Positions 51,945 through 60,194 of a DNA stretch of 64,000 nt are shown piece after piece. The notes under the pieces were generated by a model. That model was not told the origin of the DNA, made no database searches, and saw nothing but the letters and a program-made list of their open reading frames with translations. The translations under genes were made by a program, and so were the position numbers. The stretch is from Sphingobacteriales bacterium (lineage in GTDB: Bacteria; Bacteroidota; Bacteroidia; Chitinophagales; CAIOSU01), in NCBI GenBank assembly GCA_027483645.1, contig JAIXUD010000011.1, positions 1 through 64,000 on the forward strand, read 5' to 3'. Positions within the stretch are counted from its first letter, which is position 1. Every line of letters begins with the position of its first letter.

Positions 51945-52005
51945 GATAGTGGTTGAAGGTGCGATTTTAAAGATAGGAATTAGTAGGGAAACGTACGGTG
52001 GTTGT

Positions 52006-52032
52006 ATTTATGACAACATGGTTGTCATAAAT
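52006..52032. repeat. Perfect 12-bp palindrome ATTTATGACAAC / GTTGTCATAAAT
   Basis: Arms 52006-52017 and 52021-52032 around ATG. The right arm with its extension, GTTGTCATAAATTG, is repeated at 51001-51014 on the other side of the phosphodiesterase gene. It could be an operator or the remains of a mobile repeat. Confidence 0.6.
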
Positions 52033-52096
52033 TGCAATTGATTGACGACCAGTTATGAATTGTGTCCTCAGTGATAGCACAATCTTCTAATCTAAA

Positions 52097-52136
52097 AACC
52101 AATCAACTAATCAACCGATAAACCAATTAACCACAA
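52097..52136. repeat. Octamer array, AACCAATC type (5 units)
   Basis: AACCAATC, AACTAATC, AACCGATA, AACCAATT, AACCACAA in strict 8-bp register, ending about 29 bases upstream of the murF-alr -7-like box TATCTTTA. Confidence 0.85.
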
Positions 52137-52189
52137 AACAAGCTGGCATATCATTTGCCATTGCTATCTTTACGTGCTCCAAAACGCTT

Positions 52190-54715
52190 ATGGCAACTAT
52201 CGGCTACACCTTTCAAGAACTCGCTAAAGTAATGGGCGGAAACTGGCTCCAGTTTACCGGAGACCGCGCCATTAATGGCCTTTCGCTGGATAGCCGTAAA
52301 CTTACCGACCCTGAGTTTGCCCTGTTTTTTGCCGTAAAAGGCAAGCGCCACGATGGACATAAATTCCTTAGTGACCTATACAAAATGGGCGTGCGCAACT
52401 TTGTGGTTACCGAGGAGGAGAAAGCCTACGACCTGCCCGAAGCCAATGTGCTGAAAGTACCTAACAGCGTGCGAGCCTTGCAAACACTAGTAGCTTGGCA
52501 CCGCGATCAATATAAATTACCTGTTATAGGCATTACAGGCAGCAATGGCAAAACCATTGTAAAGGAGTGGTTGTACCAGTTGCTGGAGGAAGATTACGTA
52601 ATAGTGCGCAGCCCGAAGAGCTACAACAGCCAAGTAGGCGTGCCATTGTCGGTATGGCAGTTGAACGAAAGCCATACGCTGGGCGTATTTGAAGCAGGCA
52701 TCAGTGAAGCTGGCGAGATGGAGCACTTGCAAAAGGTCATCAGGCCAGATATCGGCATCTTTACCAACATTGGCGAAGCACATGCGGAGGGATTTTTGAA
52801 CAGCCGCCACAAGGTAAAGGAGAAGCTGAAGCTGTTTATTCACAGCCGCATCCTTATTTATTGCAAAGATTACCCCGAGATAACCCAAGCCATAACCGAG
52901 ATACGCAGCCAGTTTAGTGAGGTAGAACAGCAGGAGAAATTCCAGCTGTTTACCTGGGCGCATAAAACCGATGCCGACCTGCGCATTACCACCATAGACC
53001 GCAATACTGCCGAAACGTATATTGAAGGTAAATACAAGGGCGAAACGATACAGATAACCATACCCTTTACGGATATGGCCAGCATCGAAAACGCCATCCA
53101 TTGCTGGGCTACCCTACTCTATTTGCATGTGCATCAAGTAGTGATACAGGAACGGATGCGCAAGCTGGGTAAAATAGCGATGCGCCTTGAGTTGAAGGAT
53201 GCCGTGAACAACTGCAGCCTGATAAACGATAGCTACAACTCCGACTTTGGCTCGCTTACCATTGCCTTGGATTTCATGAGCCAACAAAAGCAGCATCCTA
53301 AAAAGACGCTGATACTATCGGACATACTGCAATCGGGCAAGAACGAAATGGACTTGTACGATGATGTGGCCGCCTTGGTGAAGCAAAAGCAGGTAACCCG
53401 TTTATTGGGCATCGGCCCATCCATCAGCAGGCAGCAGCGCACCTTTGCGGCCAACAAGGAGTTGGAGTCACACTTCTTCCCCAGTACCGATGCGTTTTTG
53501 GAGCAGCTGTCAACCATACAGTTCGACAACGAAACCATATTGCTGAAAGGAGCACGTAGTTTCGAGTTTGAAAAGATTAGCAAGCTGCTGGAGCAGAAGG
53601 TGCACGAAACCGTGCTGGAAATCAACCTGAATGCTCTAGCCCACAACCTACAGGTATACCACAGCCTATTGCGCCCAAACGTGAAAACAATGGTGATGGT
53701 AAAGGCCTTATCATATGGCAGCGGTAGCTTCGAGATTGCCAGCACGCTGCAGTTCCATAGGGCTGATTACTTGGCGGTGGCCTATACCGATGAGGCGGTA
53801 ACTCTGCGTAAAGCGGGTATTACACTGCCGATAATGGTGATGAACCCCGAGCAGCGCAGCTTTGAGGCGATTGTGCATTACAATTTGGAGCCCGACCTAT
53901 ACAACGAGGGTATCTTTCAGAAGTTTAGCGAATACCTACAACTCACAGGCCGCGCATTGGCCACGCCGCCATTCCCGGTGCATATAGAGCTGGATACGGG
54001 CATGCACCGCTTGGGCTTCGGCGAGGGCGATATGCATGCCTTGCTGAAAGCTTTGAAAAAGTCGCCATGGTTGAAGGTGGAGAGCATTTTTAGTCACTTA
54101 GCTGCTAGCGAAGAGGCCGTACACGACGATTTTACCAAAGAACAAACCGCGCGCTTTGAGCGTATGAGCCAAGAGGTGATGAAGCAGTTAGCTTACAAGC
54201 CGCTACGCCACCTACTCAACTCCGCGGGAATTGCCCGTTTTCCGGATGCGCAATATGATATGGTGCGTCTGGGTCTTGGCGTATATGGCATTGATACCAG
54301 CGAAGCACTTACTGGCAAATTGCAGCAAGTGGGCCGCCTGCGCACCACCATCTCACAGATACGAACCATCAACCCTGGCGAAACCGTAAGCTACAGCCGC
54401 ACCTACACCGCGCCCGGCGAGCGCCGCATTGCCACAGTAGGCATCGGCTATGCAGATGGCATCGACCGCCGCCTAAGCAACGGCGTTGGCAGTATGCTGG
54501 TGCACGGGAAGCTTGCCCCCATAGTGGGCCGTGTATGTATGGATATGTGCATGCTGGACATTACAGACAGTGGTGACGTACATGAAGGCGACGAAGTAAT
54601 CGTTTTCGGCCCCGAATTGCTCGTACAGCAACTCGCCGACTGGGCGGGTACCATCCCTTACGAAATACTTACAGGTATTAGCAGTAGGGTGAAGCGGGTT
54701 TTTTGGCAGGAGTGA
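52190..54715 (+). CDS. murF-alr: Fused MurF ligase / alanine racemase
   Basis: 841 residues. Residues 1-460: UDP-MurNAc-tripeptide:D-Ala-D-Ala ligase, with the ATP loop VIGITGSNGKTIVKEWL, GVFEAGISEAGEMEHL and NDSYNSDFGSL. Residues 470-841: alanine racemase, with the PLP Lys region TMVMVKALSYGSGSFEIA, HIELDTGMHRLGF, VRLGLGVYGID and VCMDMCMLDIT, VSYSRTYTAPGERRIATVGIGYADG. One protein thus makes D-Ala and adds D-Ala-D-Ala to the wall precursor. This fusion is known in Bacteroidota. In the racemase the usual AxxKAxAYGxG reads VMVKALSYGSG, with the Lys kept. Confidence 0.96.
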   Translation: MATIGYTFQELAKVMGGNWLQFTGDRAINGLSLDSRKLTDPEFALFFAVKGKRHDGHKFLSDLYKMGVRNFVVTEEEKAYDLPEANVLKVPNSVRALQTLVAWHRDQYKLPVIGITGSNGKTIVKEWLYQLLEEDYVIVRSPKSYNSQVGVPLSVWQLNESHTLGVFEAGISEAGEMEHLQKVIRPDIGIFTNIGEAHAEGFLNSRHKVKEKLKLFIHSRILIYCKDYPEITQAITEIRSQFSEVEQQEKFQLFTWAHKTDADLRITTIDRNTAETYIEGKYKGETIQITIPFTDMASIENAIHCWATLLYLHVHQVVIQERMRKLGKIAMRLELKDAVNNCSLINDSYNSDFGSLTIALDFMSQQKQHPKKTLILSDILQSGKNEMDLYDDVAALVKQKQVTRLLGIGPSISRQQRTFAANKELESHFFPSTDAFLEQLSTIQFDNETILLKGARSFEFEKISKLLEQKVHETVLEINLNALAHNLQVYHSLLRPNVKTMVMVKALSYGSGSFEIASTLQFHRADYLAVAYTDEAVTLRKAGITLPIMVMNPEQRSFEAIVHYNLEPDLYNEGIFQKFSEYLQLTGRALATPPFPVHIELDTGMHRLGFGEGDMHALLKALKKSPWLKVESIFSHLAASEEAVHDDFTKEQTARFERMSQEVMKQLAYKPLRHLLNSAGIARFPDAQYDMVRLGLGVYGIDTSEALTGKLQQVGRLRTTISQIRTINPGETVSYSRTYTAPGERRIATVGIGYADGIDRRLSNGVGSMLVHGKLAPIVGRVCMDMCMLDITDSGDVHEGDEVIVFGPELLVQQLADWAGTIPYEILTGISSRVKRVFWQE

Positions 54716-54720
54716 GGGGA

Positions 54721-54748
54721 GACCACGGACGACAGACCACAGACCACG
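54721..54748. repeat. Heptamer array after murF-alr (4 units)
   Basis: GACCACG, GACGACA, GACCACA, GACCACG beginning five bases after the stop codon, then GTCTCAATTGG. Confidence 0.9.
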
Positions 54749-54802
54749 GTCTCAATTGGGTAAACGAAGTTTATCTATAGTTATCTCCTGATCAGCAAGC
54801 TT

Positions 54803-54952
54803 TTATTGAAATAGCTTGACCAATTCTGATAAGGCAAGATTGGCTCTAGCTTGCTGCTTTTCAAGCTTATCAAGCCGAGAATTAGAATCTTTTCTCAACT
54901 CTTTAAGCTCCGCACTAGTTACTTGCAGTTTCGCTAATACGTCAGCCATCAT
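54803..54952 (-). CDS. 49-residue coiled-coil protein
   Basis: Two adjacent ATG codons (54950-54952 and 54947-54949) and a TAA at 54803-54805. The product (MMADVLAKLQVTSAELKELR, KDSNSRLDKLEKQQARANLA, LSELVKLFQ) is helical with Leu/Val at heptad positions, a short coiled coil. No membrane segment or signal. TATATTTAG about 30 bases upstream resembles a -7 box. No family recognised. It explains most of the otherwise empty 380 bases between murF-alr and the acyl-CoA dehydrogenase. Confidence 0.55.
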   Translation of the reverse strand: MMADVLAKLQVTSAELKELRKDSNSRLDKLEKQQARANLALSELVKLFQ

Positions 54953-55034
54953 ATTTCTAAATTATAGCTCGCGTTCCATAATATTCTAAATATAGGGTTT
55001 GGTGATAAAAAATGATAGAGACAGGTTAAAAATC

Positions 55035-55062
55035 TTGTGTCTTATGTCTTGTGTCTTGTGTC
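55035..55062. repeat. Heptamer array, TTGTGTC type (4 units)
   Basis: TTGTGTC, TTATGTC, TTGTGTC, TTGTGTC in 7-bp register (minus strand GACACAA), followed by TATCCAC and a -7-like TAACTTGC before the acyl-CoA dehydrogenase gene. Confidence 0.9.
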
Positions 55063-55097
55063 TATCCACTAACTTGCATCCGCAAACGAATTGAGCC

Positions 55098-56264
55098 ATG
55101 ATTAAGACCCCAAACATACCCCGCACCATTTATAACGAAGAACATTTGCTGTTTTTCAAATCGGTGGAAGATTTTGCCGCGAAGGAGATTACCCCTTACA
55201 ATGAGCAGTGGGAGAAAGACCACATGGTGAGCCGCGAGAGCTGGCGTAAGTTGGGCGAGGCGGGCTTCCTATGTATGCAGGTGGAAGAGGAATACGGTGG
55301 TTTGGGTATCAAAGATTTCAAGTATAATGCCATCTTTACCGAGGTACTGGCACTTACCGGTTGCGCTGGCCCCGCAGTAGGCTACCCGCTACACAGCGAT
55401 ATTGTGAGCCCGTACATTGAGCACTACGGAAGCCACGAAACCAAGCTAAAGTATCTACCTAAAATGGTTTCCGGCGAGTATATAGCAGCTATTGCCATGA
55501 CGGAGCCCGGTGCTGGTAGCGACTTGCAAGGTATGCGTACCACAGCGGTTGATAAAGGTGACCACTACCTAGTTAATGGCTCCAAAACGTTTATTACCAA
55601 CGGTTATCTGTGCGATATTGCCGTAGTGGCCGTTAAAACGGACCCTACCTTGGGCGCCAAAGGCATTAGCCTGTTGGTGATGGAGGCCAATACCCCGGGC
55701 TTCTCCAAAGGTAAACCGTTCCACAAAGCTGGTTTACATGCACAAGATACTTGCGAGCTGTTTTTTGATAACGTAAAAGTGCCTAAGGAAAACCTACTGG
55801 GCAGTGCTGGGCATGGCTTTGCATATTTGATGACGGAGCTAGCACAAGAGCGCTTGGTAGTGGGCCTTGGCGCCATTGCCGCTGCTGAAGCTACCTTCAA
55901 CATTACTGTGCAATATGTTAATGAGCGCCATGCTTTTGGCAAGCCCGTTGCCGATTTCCAGAATACAAAGTATAAGATAGCCGAACTGGCTACGGAAATT
56001 GAGATGGGTCGTGTATTTGCCGATCGTTGCGTAGAGTTGCACATGCAAAAACAGCTTGATGGTGCTACCGCATCTATGGCCAAGTATTCCCTTACCGAGC
56101 TGCAATGCAAGGTGGCTGATGTATGCGTACAGTTGCATGGCGGCTACGGTTACATTTGGGAGTATCAAGTGGCACGCGCTTGGGCCGATGCCCGAGTGCA
56201 GCGCATCTACGCCGGCACCAACGAGATTATGAAAGAGCTTATCAGCCGTAAATATCTTAAATAG
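55098..56264 (+). CDS. Acyl-CoA dehydrogenase
   Basis: 388 residues. FAD enzyme that makes a trans-2 double bond in acyl-CoA. YIAAIAMTEPGAGSDLQGMRTTA and YLVNGSKTFITNG are the flavin/substrate signatures; YVNERHAFGKPVADFQ and CVQLHGGYGYIWEYQVARAWADARVQRIYAGTNEIMK follow in order. The short-chain/medium-chain catalytic site is usually YEGT; here it is YAGT, so the base is probably the Glu of MTELAQERL, as in long-chain and isovaleryl-type enzymes. tadA follows 21 bases after the stop and is probably co-transcribed. Confidence 0.93.
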   Translation: MIKTPNIPRTIYNEEHLLFFKSVEDFAAKEITPYNEQWEKDHMVSRESWRKLGEAGFLCMQVEEEYGGLGIKDFKYNAIFTEVLALTGCAGPAVGYPLHSDIVSPYIEHYGSHETKLKYLPKMVSGEYIAAIAMTEPGAGSDLQGMRTTAVDKGDHYLVNGSKTFITNGYLCDIAVVAVKTDPTLGAKGISLLVMEANTPGFSKGKPFHKAGLHAQDTCELFFDNVKVPKENLLGSAGHGFAYLMTELAQERLVVGLGAIAAAEATFNITVQYVNERHAFGKPVADFQNTKYKIAELATEIEMGRVFADRCVELHMQKQLDGATASMAKYSLTELQCKVADVCVQLHGGYGYIWEYQVARAWADARVQRIYAGTNEIMKELISRKYLK

Positions 56265-56285
56265 CCACTTGGCTGGGGTAAAGCC

Positions 56286-56741
56286 ATGATCATCAACGTA
56301 CACCAGCACTTTATGGAAATGGCTTTCAAAGAAGCCAAAAATGCGCTATCGGAAGATGAGGTGCCCATTGGTGCGGTGGTGGTATCGCATAGCCGCATTA
56401 TTGCCAAGGCTTACAACCAAGTAGAGCGCCTAAAAGACCCTACGGCCCATGCGGAGATGCTGGCCATAACTTCTGCTACCAATACCCTTGGCAGTAAATA
56501 CCTTACCGATTGCGCCATCTACGTTACCATTGAGCCTTGCATGATGTGCGCCACGGCACTGTTTTGGGCCAAAATAGGTGCGGTATATTATGCCGCTGGC
56601 GATAATAAATATGGTTTCACCCGATTTGATAATCTGCTTTTTAACCAAGCCACGCACGTAGAGAAAGGCCTCATGGAGCATGATTGCGGGCAATTGATGA
56701 AAGACTTTTTCAGGAAGAAGCGCGAACTGGATAAACTATAA
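56286..56741 (+). CDS. tadA: tRNA-specific adenosine deaminase
   Basis: 151 residues. Converts A34 to inosine in tRNA-Arg(ACG). The zinc site is complete: HAEM (His and catalytic Glu) and PCMMC (two Cys). DEVPIGAVVV and YNQVERLKDPTAHAE are typical. The end (GLMEHDCGQLMKDFFRKKR) is the usual TadA C-terminal helix. It lies 21 bases after the acyl-CoA dehydrogenase gene. A weak hairpin (GAAGC...GCTTC) follows the stop. Confidence 0.95.
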   Translation: MIINVHQHFMEMAFKEAKNALSEDEVPIGAVVVSHSRIIAKAYNQVERLKDPTAHAEMLAITSATNTLGSKYLTDCAIYVTIEPCMMCATALFWAKIGAVYYAAGDNKYGFTRFDNLLFNQATHVEKGLMEHDCGQLMKDFFRKKRELDKL

Positions 56742-56803
56742 AAAGCGAAGCCGAAGAGACTTACATCCCTTCTGCTTCCAACTAAAAATCATCTAAGCAG
56801 TCA

Positions 56804-57568
56804 TTATCGGTTTAGCTCGTAGTGTTTAATGGCGTAGTTGCCGTTAACGTCTTTTACTTTTACTTCCAATACATAATGGCCACTTGCGGTGGCAGGTATG
56901 GCAATAGAGCCTAGCTCCGTGAAACTCCAGCTAGCTACTGGCGTTGCAAAATCTATATCGCGCTCAAACCAGGCATCTTCCGCTACTTTGCCGTAGCCCT
57001 CTTCGTGGGCAGCTATAGTGATGGTAATTTCTTCAATATCGCTTGTACCTGCCGTGATGCCACCTTGCAGCGTTAAGCTATCAAAATTGGCAATGCTGTT
57101 TTCTGATAGGCTACTCAGGTTGCTAATATTAATGGCGGCCATCTCTGTGTTGGAAATAAACACAGTTAGCGTCTTGGTATCGCTCTGGTTGCCTTCGGCA
57201 TCCAAAACATATACACCAATGTGATAAGGCCCAGCGGTAGTATTCGCTGGCACGGCTACTTGCACAGTATCATTCAATGAAACGCCTGATATGGCATTAA
57301 TCACTACCGTTTCAAATTTCACGGTGCTGGCAGTTTTGCCGTGGTTGTGCCCATCAAAATCATCATGGATATCAATCTTGTATTCCTTCAATCCTTCATT
57401 ATCGGTAAAGTTTAGGATAATTCCTATTTCGCTACCGGCGGCTACAAATTCGTCTTCTAGGGTAACTGCCGCTATAACAGGCTTATCAGTGTCTTCATCC
57501 TTACTGCAAGAGGCAAGACCGAGGGCTAGGGTAGCCAGTGTAACTAGGAAATAAGATAGTGTTCTCAT
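56804..57568 (-). CDS. DUF4625-like lipoprotein, probable metal-uptake partner
   Basis: 254 residues. Lipoprotein signal MRTLSYFLVTLATLALGLASC, lipobox LASC, Cys21. Two Ig-like/cadherin-like repeats follow; IDIHDDFDGHNHGK is a His/Asp-rich loop suitable for metal binding, and GPYHIGVYVLDAEGNQSD and GHYVLEVKVKDVNGNYAIKHYEL are the DUF4625-type strands. It is the second gene after the ZnuD-like TonB receptor. Its own -7 box TATATTTG (57603-57610) overlaps a TGCAACA palindrome just as at the receptor promoter, so both genes are probably repressed by the same regulator. Confidence 0.8.
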   Translation of the reverse strand: MRTLSYFLVTLATLALGLASCSKDEDTDKPVIAAVTLEDEFVAAGSEIGIILNFTDNEGLKEYKIDIHDDFDGHNHGKTASTVKFETVVINAISGVSLNDTVQVAVPANTTAGPYHIGVYVLDAEGNQSDTKTLTVFISNTEMAAINISNLSSLSENSIANFDSLTLQGGITAGTSDIEEITITIAAHEEGYGKVAEDAWFERDIDFATPVASWSFTELGSIAIPATASGHYVLEVKVKDVNGNYAIKHYELNR

Positions 57569-57589
57569 AGTTCAGTTGGGGTTATATTA

Positions 57590-57632
57590 TGCAACAATGT
57601 TGCAAATATAGGTAGTGTGCAACAATGTTGCA
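57590..57632 (-). promoter_or_regulatory. Two TGCAACAATGTTGCA operators and -7 box
   Basis: Identical 15-bp palindromes at 57590-57604 and 57618-57632, 28 bases centre to centre. The -7 box TATATTTG (57603-57610) overlaps the first by two bases and the second covers the upstream -33 region. Likely a metal-responsive repressor site. Confidence 0.8.
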
Positions 57633-57645
57633 AGAAAATTGCAAA

Positions 57646-60027
57646 TTAATCCTCCTTCCCCTTCAAAATCGTCAGCGGAGCCTTCACCGTTATCATAAAG
57701 TTGCGACCGGGCTCGGGTAGGTTGAGGATGCGGTATCGACTCATGTGGTTTAGGTATTGCTCATCAAGCAGGTTATCTACCCTAAATTGCACCTCTAGTT
57801 CCTGTTGTTTGAAGCGAAAACTGATGCCCGTATTAATGTACATCAGCCCATAGCCGGGGGTTGCGCTTTCGTTGCGGTCTACTTGGTTTTGGGGTGCGTA
57901 ATATTTATAGCCAGTGCCCACATATAGGCTCTCAATGCGTTTACCCAGCTTACCGAAATCATAATCGCCCGCCACGCTTATGGATAGCGGCGGGGTAAAC
58001 GGCAGCGGTAGGTTGGTCTCTACATTAAAGTTGTACACGTACTCGAAGGCGGTCTCCAGGTGTAGCTTCTCCAGCGGGTGGTATTCCAGTAACAGCTCGC
58101 TACCTGCAACTATGGCCGGGGCCTCGGTATAGCGGTATATCTGCCCGGCATCCACAAAGGGCGAGAAGCTACCCGTAGGACGAAGGTAAATGTAGTTGTC
58201 GAAGTAATAGAAATACGGTGTAAACTCTAGGCGCACCTTCTTTTGGGTATAGTACATGCCCGCATCAAGCTGTATGCCCGTCTCGGAGCGCAGTGATGAG
58301 TCGCCCTGCTCGTGGCGGAAGGTACCATGGTGTACACCATTCTGGCCCAACTCGGCAGGGCTAGGCACCCGAAAACTGCGGGCCAAATTCATCTTTAGGT
58401 TCCAGCTTCGCGTGGGAGAATACGATACGCCCAAGGCCCCTGATGGATTATAAAAGCTACGGGTAGTTTCGGGCACGCGTTGGCTGTAGCCATCAATGGT
58501 TTCATTGTTAATGTATACTGGTTCCACATAGCGCTCAATGTGTTGCCACCCGTAATCGAAACGCGCGCCGCCGCTAAGGGTGGTGTGCTCATTAAGGTTA
58601 TACTCAAAGTATATCATTGCCCCAGCATTGGCAGCCCGGTAAGCCGGTAGCAAAAACTCAAACCCATCGCGCTGGTTGTGGCGGTATTGAGTACTAATGC
58701 CCGTTACCATCTTTACGCGCTCGGTAAGGTATTTATGGAAGGTGCTGTTCAGTGTCCAAGTATCCAACCGCAAACCTAGGGCCAGCTTGCCTTTTGGCGT
58801 AGGCCCTTTGCCATGGAAGTGCGGGTCGCTCTCCTCACGGCGGTAGTTATTTTGGTAGCCGAAGTCTGTTTGCAGCCAGCTATCCTTTATCATTATTTTG
58901 CTATTGATAACTGCCTTGAAGTGGTTGTTGCGCTGCAGAGGCAGTTGTATATCGCGCGGATTGCCATCGTCGGTAAGCTGGTAGCTGCGTGGCGTGCCGA
59001 TGGCTCCCGCAAACATGCCCGCCCGCTGGTGAAAGTTGCTTACGGTGAGTCTTAAATTTCCCCAGTTGCGCACGATACCCACGCTGCCGGTTACATTGCG
59101 CTCGCTGCCAGCTGTATTTTTCAAGCGGTTATTTACCAAGGGCAGCACAAAGCCATTGTAGGTAAACTCATCGGCGGGCATACGGTAGTCGCCGAAGTCT
59201 TGCGTGGTCACCCGCAGGCGGAAGAACGTTTTTTTATGGTTGCCGCTGACGCCGATGCTATTGGCAAAGAGGTGGTTATTACTCCGGTACAGGGTGAGGA
59301 CATCCGTTTTTAGGCTGCCTTCTTTAGGGATATGAGGCGGCAATATGTTGATGATACCCCCGATACCTTCCGAGCCATATAAGAGTGAGGTAGCGCCTTT
59401 AATCAACTCAATGCGCTCCACATCGTATTGGTCAATCTCTAGTCCATGATCGAAACCCCATTGCTGGCCTTCCATTTTGATGCCGTGGTCGTTCACAATT
59501 ACTCGGTTGAGCGATAGGCCCCGTATCACAGGCTTGGCAATGCCGGTACCCATGCTTATCAGTGTCACTCCTGGTATCTTCTCTAAAGTTTGAGGTAAGC
59601 TGCCACCGTAGTTGCGCAGCAGGTATTCACCATCGGCAATGGTTACATTTAGCGATTGCTCCTTGTTACCGCTTTTCAGCATGTCGCTCTCTATAGTCAC
59701 CCGGCCAATTTCGATAAAGGTAGGCTCCAGCAGCAGGCGCACCTCCTGCATGTTTTCATCAACTCTAAGGGTGTAATCCACCGGCTCAAAGCCCAGTATG
59801 GTAATGTGCAGGTGGTAGCTGCCCTTCTTTACGTTGGGTATGCTGAAGCGACCGGTGCTATCGGTAAGGGTACCGATTTTGGTTTCGTGCAGGTACACTT
59901 GTACACCCTGCACTGGCTGTTTATCTACTGCGGAAAGGATGATACCCTTAACCTCATGCACCAAAGCCTGTTGCGCCGCTAAAGGCAGCACAAACATCAA
60001 GAGCCATATAGAGATTATCCACTTCAT
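57646..60027 (-). CDS. TonB-dependent receptor, ZnuD-like (probable zinc uptake)
   Basis: 793 residues from ATG 60027. Signal peptide (MKWIISIWLLMFVLPLAAQQ), then a carboxypeptidase-regulatory-like domain (about 22-100, GIILSAVDKQPVQGVQVYLHETKIG), the plug (TLEKIPGVTLISMG, IRGLSLNRVIVNDHGIKMEGQQWG, IELIKGATSLLYGSEGIGGIIN) and a 22-strand barrel ending in NLLDEQYLNHMSRYRI. HHGTFRHEQGDSSLRSET is the motif typical of ZnuD-type receptors, and SDPHFHGKGP is a His-rich loop. It should import zinc (or a zinc complex) using TonB/ExbBD energy. Regulation is through the palindrome at 60030-60044. Confidence 0.88.
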   Translation of the reverse strand: MKWIISIWLLMFVLPLAAQQALVHEVKGIILSAVDKQPVQGVQVYLHETKIGTLTDSTGRFSIPNVKKGSYHLHITILGFEPVDYTLRVDENMQEVRLLLEPTFIEIGRVTIESDMLKSGNKEQSLNVTIADGEYLLRNYGGSLPQTLEKIPGVTLISMGTGIAKPVIRGLSLNRVIVNDHGIKMEGQQWGFDHGLEIDQYDVERIELIKGATSLLYGSEGIGGIINILPPHIPKEGSLKTDVLTLYRSNNHLFANSIGVSGNHKKTFFRLRVTTQDFGDYRMPADEFTYNGFVLPLVNNRLKNTAGSERNVTGSVGIVRNWGNLRLTVSNFHQRAGMFAGAIGTPRSYQLTDDGNPRDIQLPLQRNNHFKAVINSKIMIKDSWLQTDFGYQNNYRREESDPHFHGKGPTPKGKLALGLRLDTWTLNSTFHKYLTERVKMVTGISTQYRHNQRDGFEFLLPAYRAANAGAMIYFEYNLNEHTTLSGGARFDYGWQHIERYVEPVYINNETIDGYSQRVPETTRSFYNPSGALGVSYSPTRSWNLKMNLARSFRVPSPAELGQNGVHHGTFRHEQGDSSLRSETGIQLDAGMYYTQKKVRLEFTPYFYYFDNYIYLRPTGSFSPFVDAGQIYRYTEAPAIVAGSELLLEYHPLEKLHLETAFEYVYNFNVETNLPLPFTPPLSISVAGDYDFGKLGKRIESLYVGTGYKYYAPQNQVDRNESATPGYGLMYINTGISFRFKQQELEVQFRVDNLLDEQYLNHMSRYRILNLPEPGRNFMITVKAPLTILKGKED

Positions 60028-60029
60028 TG

Positions 60030-60050
60030 TGCAACAGTGTTGCAAATTTA
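60030..60050 (-). promoter_or_regulatory. TGCAACAGTGTTGCA operator and -7 box of the TonB receptor
   Basis: Palindrome at 60030-60044, two bases before the ATG; -7 box TAAATTTG (60043-60050) overlaps it by two bases. The same geometry occurs at 57590-57610. Confidence 0.8.
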
Positions 60051-60062
60051 ATTATAAAAGTT

Positions 60063-60086
60063 GATAGGTTAATCGGTTGATTGGTT
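60063..60086. repeat. Octamer array, AACCAATC type on minus strand (3 units)
   Basis: Plus strand GATAGGTT, AATCGGTT, GATTGGTT; minus strand AACCAATC, AACCGATT, AACCTATC. The same octamer as at 52097-52136, 12 bases upstream of the receptor -7 box. Confidence 0.8.
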
Positions 60087-60194
60087 TTGTGGAATAGTTT
60101 TTTGCTGCAAGTCAATTGTAGCATCGAAATGGGATTTACTTTCAACCTTTCTTGATAGCATACATTAAACTAATTGGTTAGCTTAGCAACACCT

